Source: Polymyxa betae (lineage: Eukaryota; Endomyxa; Phytomyxea; Plasmodiophorida; Plasmodiophoridae). Taken from it: 21,996 bases of DNA. Positions 18,984 through 21,996 of the stretch are shown piece after piece (the first letter of the stretch is position 1; each line of letters begins with the position of its first letter). The stretch lies in assembly GCA_003693705.1 (NCBI GenBank), contig RBZT01000481.1, positions 1 to 21,996 of the forward strand, written 5' to 3'. The position numbers were made by a program, and so were the translations under genes. Below the pieces are notes generated by a model. That model saw nothing but the letters and a program-made list of their open reading frames with translations. It was not told where the DNA came from and made no database searches.

Positions 18984-19108
18984 TGTGTACCTTTAAAGAT
19001 CATCCTTTTTTCATTATTATTCATCTCTCATTTTGAACAATACACGGCCTAGTTCCGCTCTGTATTCGTCTCATGCCCTACCGGTAGTAGTCATTCTCTG
19101 GCATTACA
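18984..19108. mobile_element. 5'-truncated LTR fragment, copy 3
   Basis: This matches the last ~125 bases of the solo LTRs, from TGTGTACCTTT through CAATACACGGCCTAGTTCC to GGCATTACA, with more mismatches and a small insertion (GCCCTACCGGTAG) not present in the other two. The 5' half is missing and replaced by the GC-rich island. No target duplication can be scored. Confidence 0.8.
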
Positions 19109-19771
19109 CACAGGCCAGCTCTGTTAATGCAGTCAGACTCGGTTGGGAGAATGCGCGCCTCTAAACCATTCTCGATGACTTCTAAAGTTAGGGACGTCAA
19201 GCCCCCAACGAGACATCCTAAAGAAGCCCACGCACCATCAAGGTGAAATTTCTTATGGGGAACTTCTGCAGTTTAGAACTTAGTGTGACTATCTCACATG
19301 TATTACACATTTGGGAATCAAAGGGGTCCAATGACCACGATAAAGATAATTAAAACGGTTTTTGGCGGTATTTAAACACTGCAAACCTCACTTGAGTTGA
19401 AAATATGACGATATGTGACTTCAGAGTGTGTTTCAGTGAAAAAAAAATAGGTTACAGTTAGGGGTGAAGCGTATCTGGCACGTCCAGTACGCCCACGGAT
19501 GACTCCTTCCAAGGTGATGGTGAGCCGTATCAAAAAGTCACTCTTGATGGCAATATCTGGGCACCATCCCAAACAACATCTTTAAAAAATTAAGGATACG
19601 ATTTTACAATGCGGTAATCGACGTGCGACTCCGAATCTGTCGTAACTTGGGCAAAACGCCTATCTGCCCCTGCCAAGTACGTTACAGGGGACAATCACTA
19701 TCATTGTGAAACATGGCCTCGATTCAAATGCAAGGAAGGTCATATCATAAAAAACAACTTTCCGTTTACCT
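19109..19771. other. No gene firmly supported
   Basis: A 66-codon minus frame (19372-19572) overlaps a plus frame reading DGEPYQKVTLDGNIWAPS. Neither can be linked to a gene. The word GCGTATCTG (or one mismatch) occurs at about 19468 and 19661, and again at 20312 and 20506. Confidence 0.3.
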
Positions 19772-19957
19772 TTAGAATCCCACCAGTTGCAGGAGATTCG
19801 GATTTTGTCCATATCCTTCTATCATTTTGTTATTGATGGTATATATCGACAGCCGAATTTTTGATTGCGCTTTTTGGGATGCGCTTGAATTTTCAGCAAG
19901 CCACTCGATCACTTCATTTTCTTCCAAATCGTGAACCTCTTCCGCTTTCGCCGTAAT
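19772..19957 (-). CDS. Candidate exon, weakly Hsp70-lid-like
   Basis: After an acceptor (GACTGTAG, minus strand) a 61-codon frame reads AKAEEVHDLEENEVIEWLAE, then KAQSKIRLSIYTINNKMIEG and YGQNPNLLQL before TAA. The order of acidic helix, I-x-W-L-x-E-N, a K/L-rich helix and a final N-K-M-x-x-G resembles the C-terminal lid of Hsp70 chaperones. The match is short, and no upstream Hsp70 exons could be joined to it. Confidence 0.3.
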   Translation of the reverse strand: MTAKAEEVHDLEENEVIEWLAENSSASQKAQSKIRLSIYTINNKMIEGYGQNPNLLQLVGF

Positions 19958-20751
19958 CTACAGTCATTGCTGGTTAGTGGCGTCATTTCAAGAACGATAT
20001 CGAGAGCGCAAAACGTCCATGCGTAAATTCTCCCTTTTCACGCACAGAACAATTAGGTCCTCCTTAGTCTCAGGTGCGTAAAGCGAATATTAATCAGGCA
20101 CAACCTCACTTTAGTCACACCACCTGTCAGGATATAGACGGCGTTGCCCGTTTCCAACGGCCTCTAAGAGCACTCGTAGAGGGACTAGAGACACCAGCCA
20201 ACGTGGGAAAGGTAGTCACTTTACCAACCCTTACTGGAAGTAGCACCTTTGACACCGCTTTGGGATGATCGTATCCAAAACCCCGTCACGCTGTACACAA
20301 CATACGAGAGAGGCGTATCTGCCGGGACAATCTGTCATTTTGATGGTATTCTGGTTACACGGATCGGAATAGAAAACAAGTCAATACACTGAGATACGAT
20401 ACCTGGAGATAATATTAATACAGAGATCGCACTCGAGCAATCCAGAGTCTTGGCCTTGTACAGAACTTACGCTTTAGAGAGCGAATATGCGAAAAGGAGG
20501 CCCAAGCGTATCTGAGTTTTTGGAAATGAACAGCATGGTGATCTCTCCTCAACTGCCATTTGATACGACTGGTTATGCGATAGAATGGTCAGGCAGTCTA
20601 CACATCTCGCACTGAAAAATTTCCAAACCTTCATCAGATGAAACAAACAATATTCTTTGCCTTGAAGAAATGCAAACGAAACAGTACAAATTGCAAACGA
20701 TGTCCGATAATACAATTGTTGGCCATTTTAATCAATTCAACATTAAGTAGG
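19958..20751. other. No gene firmly supported
   Basis: A plus frame at 20074-20268 (DIDGVARFQRPLRALVEGLE) and an overlapping one with NPVTLYTTYERGVSAGTICH look moderately protein-like. They do not join at clear splice sites. The minus frame 20467-20715 has no domain. Confidence 0.3.
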
Positions 20752-21996
20752 TTAACCGAGCCAGCGGAATAACATGAGAGAGATGACCGGTGCCCACGAC
20801 ATTACCATAAGAACGATATGAGAGACAATCGACCCAATCACCTGAGTGGCACCAAGCAGGCCTACAATGCCCATCACGGCAACGTACATCACGGACAGCG
20901 TGCAATTGCGCCAGAACTTCCATGATAATGCCGCACGGCGTCGTCGAACAGGAAAATGGCGTCTCTGAGGGTATCGGACCAGCACCGGGACAACAGGGGC
21001 GTCCATTATGGCAGCAGATGCGTCCGCTATACCCCGAGGAGCGCTTGTTACTACTGATTGGAATCTGCCAGGAGAACGCCTTCATGTCCAGGCGCTCCCG
21101 CAGTACGTGCATTGCATGTTTCGGCATCCGCCATTCTTGGTAATAGGAACGTGACATTCCGGACAGCGCTGTGTATCCGATCCGATCAGAGCCAGCGAAG
21201 CTCGCGTATACTTTCCAAGATATTTCTTGTATTTGTGACAGGACATTCCGTCATGACTGCGGCTGCTAATTAGCCATAGAAAACGGCTTTCTGATAGCCA
21301 TGGAGAATTGCATAGAACGCAGGTCGTAATGTTACAGAGATTGCAGTGGAAACGTCGCTGATCCTTGCCGGTGTCATCGACTTTATATCGGCCGAAACCA
21401 GTAGGAGAATCCGTTTGAATGAGAGGAGTGCTCTCATCGAAGTCAAGAATTCGGAAATTTTTGTCAGAGAGGGGGCCATCAAACCAGACGATGTTCGGGC
21501 AATCGGGTGTTGGACATTGATAAGAATACTTCAATGATAAGTAGAACTTCTTCAGTTGGAGCTGAAGCCATCGATCATAGAGATGCCGAGATTCTCCCGA
21601 AAGTTGACGAATGACAGAATCCGTGAAGATCACAGAACAGCAGGGACATCGTAGATCGTATCTTCCTTGATCCAGCATCGTCACAGCATATCGGCGAATG
21701 CATTCGAAACAGAACCGATGCTGCTCCTCACAGACGAACAGATTCTGTATCTCTCCGAGGCAGATATTGTTGGAACTGCAGCGACTATCGTGGAGTCCAA
21801 ACACACAGAGTTGGTGAGAATTGGGAATTAGTGTATTGAGGGACGCAGATCCGGTAAATGTACCCGGGCGAACGGCTCTCGCCAGTGATCCCTTTCCAAG
21901 ATTAGAAAGGGCCACAGTGGCTCTTCGGGTCCACGCCGTGGCCATTCCGGTGGACGCAGTCGCCGTTCCGAGTCTGGGACTTGGGCTCCGTGGAGG
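20752..21996 (-). CDS. RBR (RING1-IBR-RING2) E3 ubiquitin ligase with C-terminal membrane segments; 5' end outside window
   Basis: The frame is open from the window edge through an ATG at 21945. Counting from that Met: RING1 has C56, C62, C72, H76, C79, C82, C100 and C103; the IBR has C144, C149, C201, C204, C209, C212, H231 and C236; RING2 has C261, C264, the expected catalytic C274 (KNGGCRNMQC), C279 and C282. RBR ligases take ubiquitin from E2 onto the RING2 cysteine before passing it to substrate. The frame stops at 21082, just after CTYCGSAWT. The expected continuation (KAFSWQIP) lies in the next frame, then a 70-base intron at 21032-20963 (GTATAG...CAGAG), and a last exon with hydrophobic MYVAVMGIVGLLGATQVIG and HIVLMVMSWAPVISLMLF ending at TAA 20752. 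So one frameshift separates RING2 from its last zinc ligands and the membrane anchor. Membrane-anchored RBR proteins (RNF19/RNF144 type) are the closest known architecture. Confidence 0.85.

Noticed and set aside
19468-20515. Four GCGTATCTG words in two pairs (about 19468/19661 and 20312/20506) with nearly equal 844-846-base spacing, each readable as E-A-Y-L like part of Hsp70
   Set aside because: Sequence between the words does not align, the frames break quickly, and the Hsp70-like exon is on the other strand. Probably chance.
1-21996. CRISPR arrays, tRNA, rRNA or viral replication genes
   Set aside because: None seen. The repeats are few-copy tandem or dispersed blocks without regular spacers, and no cloverleaf or rRNA core sequence was recognised by eye.

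Overview
The window reads as nuclear DNA from a eukaryote with a compact, intron-dense genome. GT-AG introns of roughly 36-70 bases break most genes into short exons, several exons lack an ATG, and transposon debris lies between genes. Nothing looks prokaryotic: there are no operons or Shine-Dalgarno spacing. I cannot name the organism. Short introns, Tnp2-type and LTR elements and a family of secreted proteins would fit a protist or fungus-like lineage, but that is inference.

Layout. 3-4053 (+): a decayed Tnp2/Plavaka-type (CACTA/CMC superfamily) DDE transposase, cut by the left edge, with at least seven introns, three in-frame stops, a 34-bp tandem duplication and frameshifts. 4054-6045: CAG-rich low-complexity sequence and a duplicated ~230-bp block with a hairpin. 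6112-6298: a broken fragment of the secreted family described next. 7371-7560: a degenerate GATCTA-type repeat. ~8318-8590: a tentative membrane protein. 8955-9172: a solo LTR.

9509-11648 (+) and 15087-16069 (-) carry the main novelty: a multi-copy family of predicted secreted proteins. Splicing by hand gives a signal-peptide exon, phase-0 introns at matching places, a basic nuclear-localisation-like stretch, and a repeated module whose introns sit at the same point in each repeat. The copies at 9.5 kb and 15-16 kb are inverted relative to one another.

12537-13867 (+): a nine-exon gene for a multi-pass membrane RING-H2 protein, likely an E3 ubiquitin ligase. It is invisible to simple ORF calling. 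Its introns and flanks are crowded with the motif TAACGT/ACGTTA. Short predicted genes follow on both strands (13947-14969).

17411-18231 (-) may be the worn tail of a retroelement polyprotein. 18363-18580 is a second solo LTR; both solo LTRs have perfect 5-bp target duplications. A third, 5'-truncated copy (18984-19108) abuts a GC-rich island. 20752-21996 (-) is an RBR (RING1-IBR-RING2) E3 ligase with C-terminal membrane segments, running off the right edge and carrying a frameshift just after the catalytic RING2 cysteines.

Two unrelated RING-type ligases and a secreted family occupy one locus, but no shared pathway can be shown from sequence. All exon models are manual and lack transcript support.
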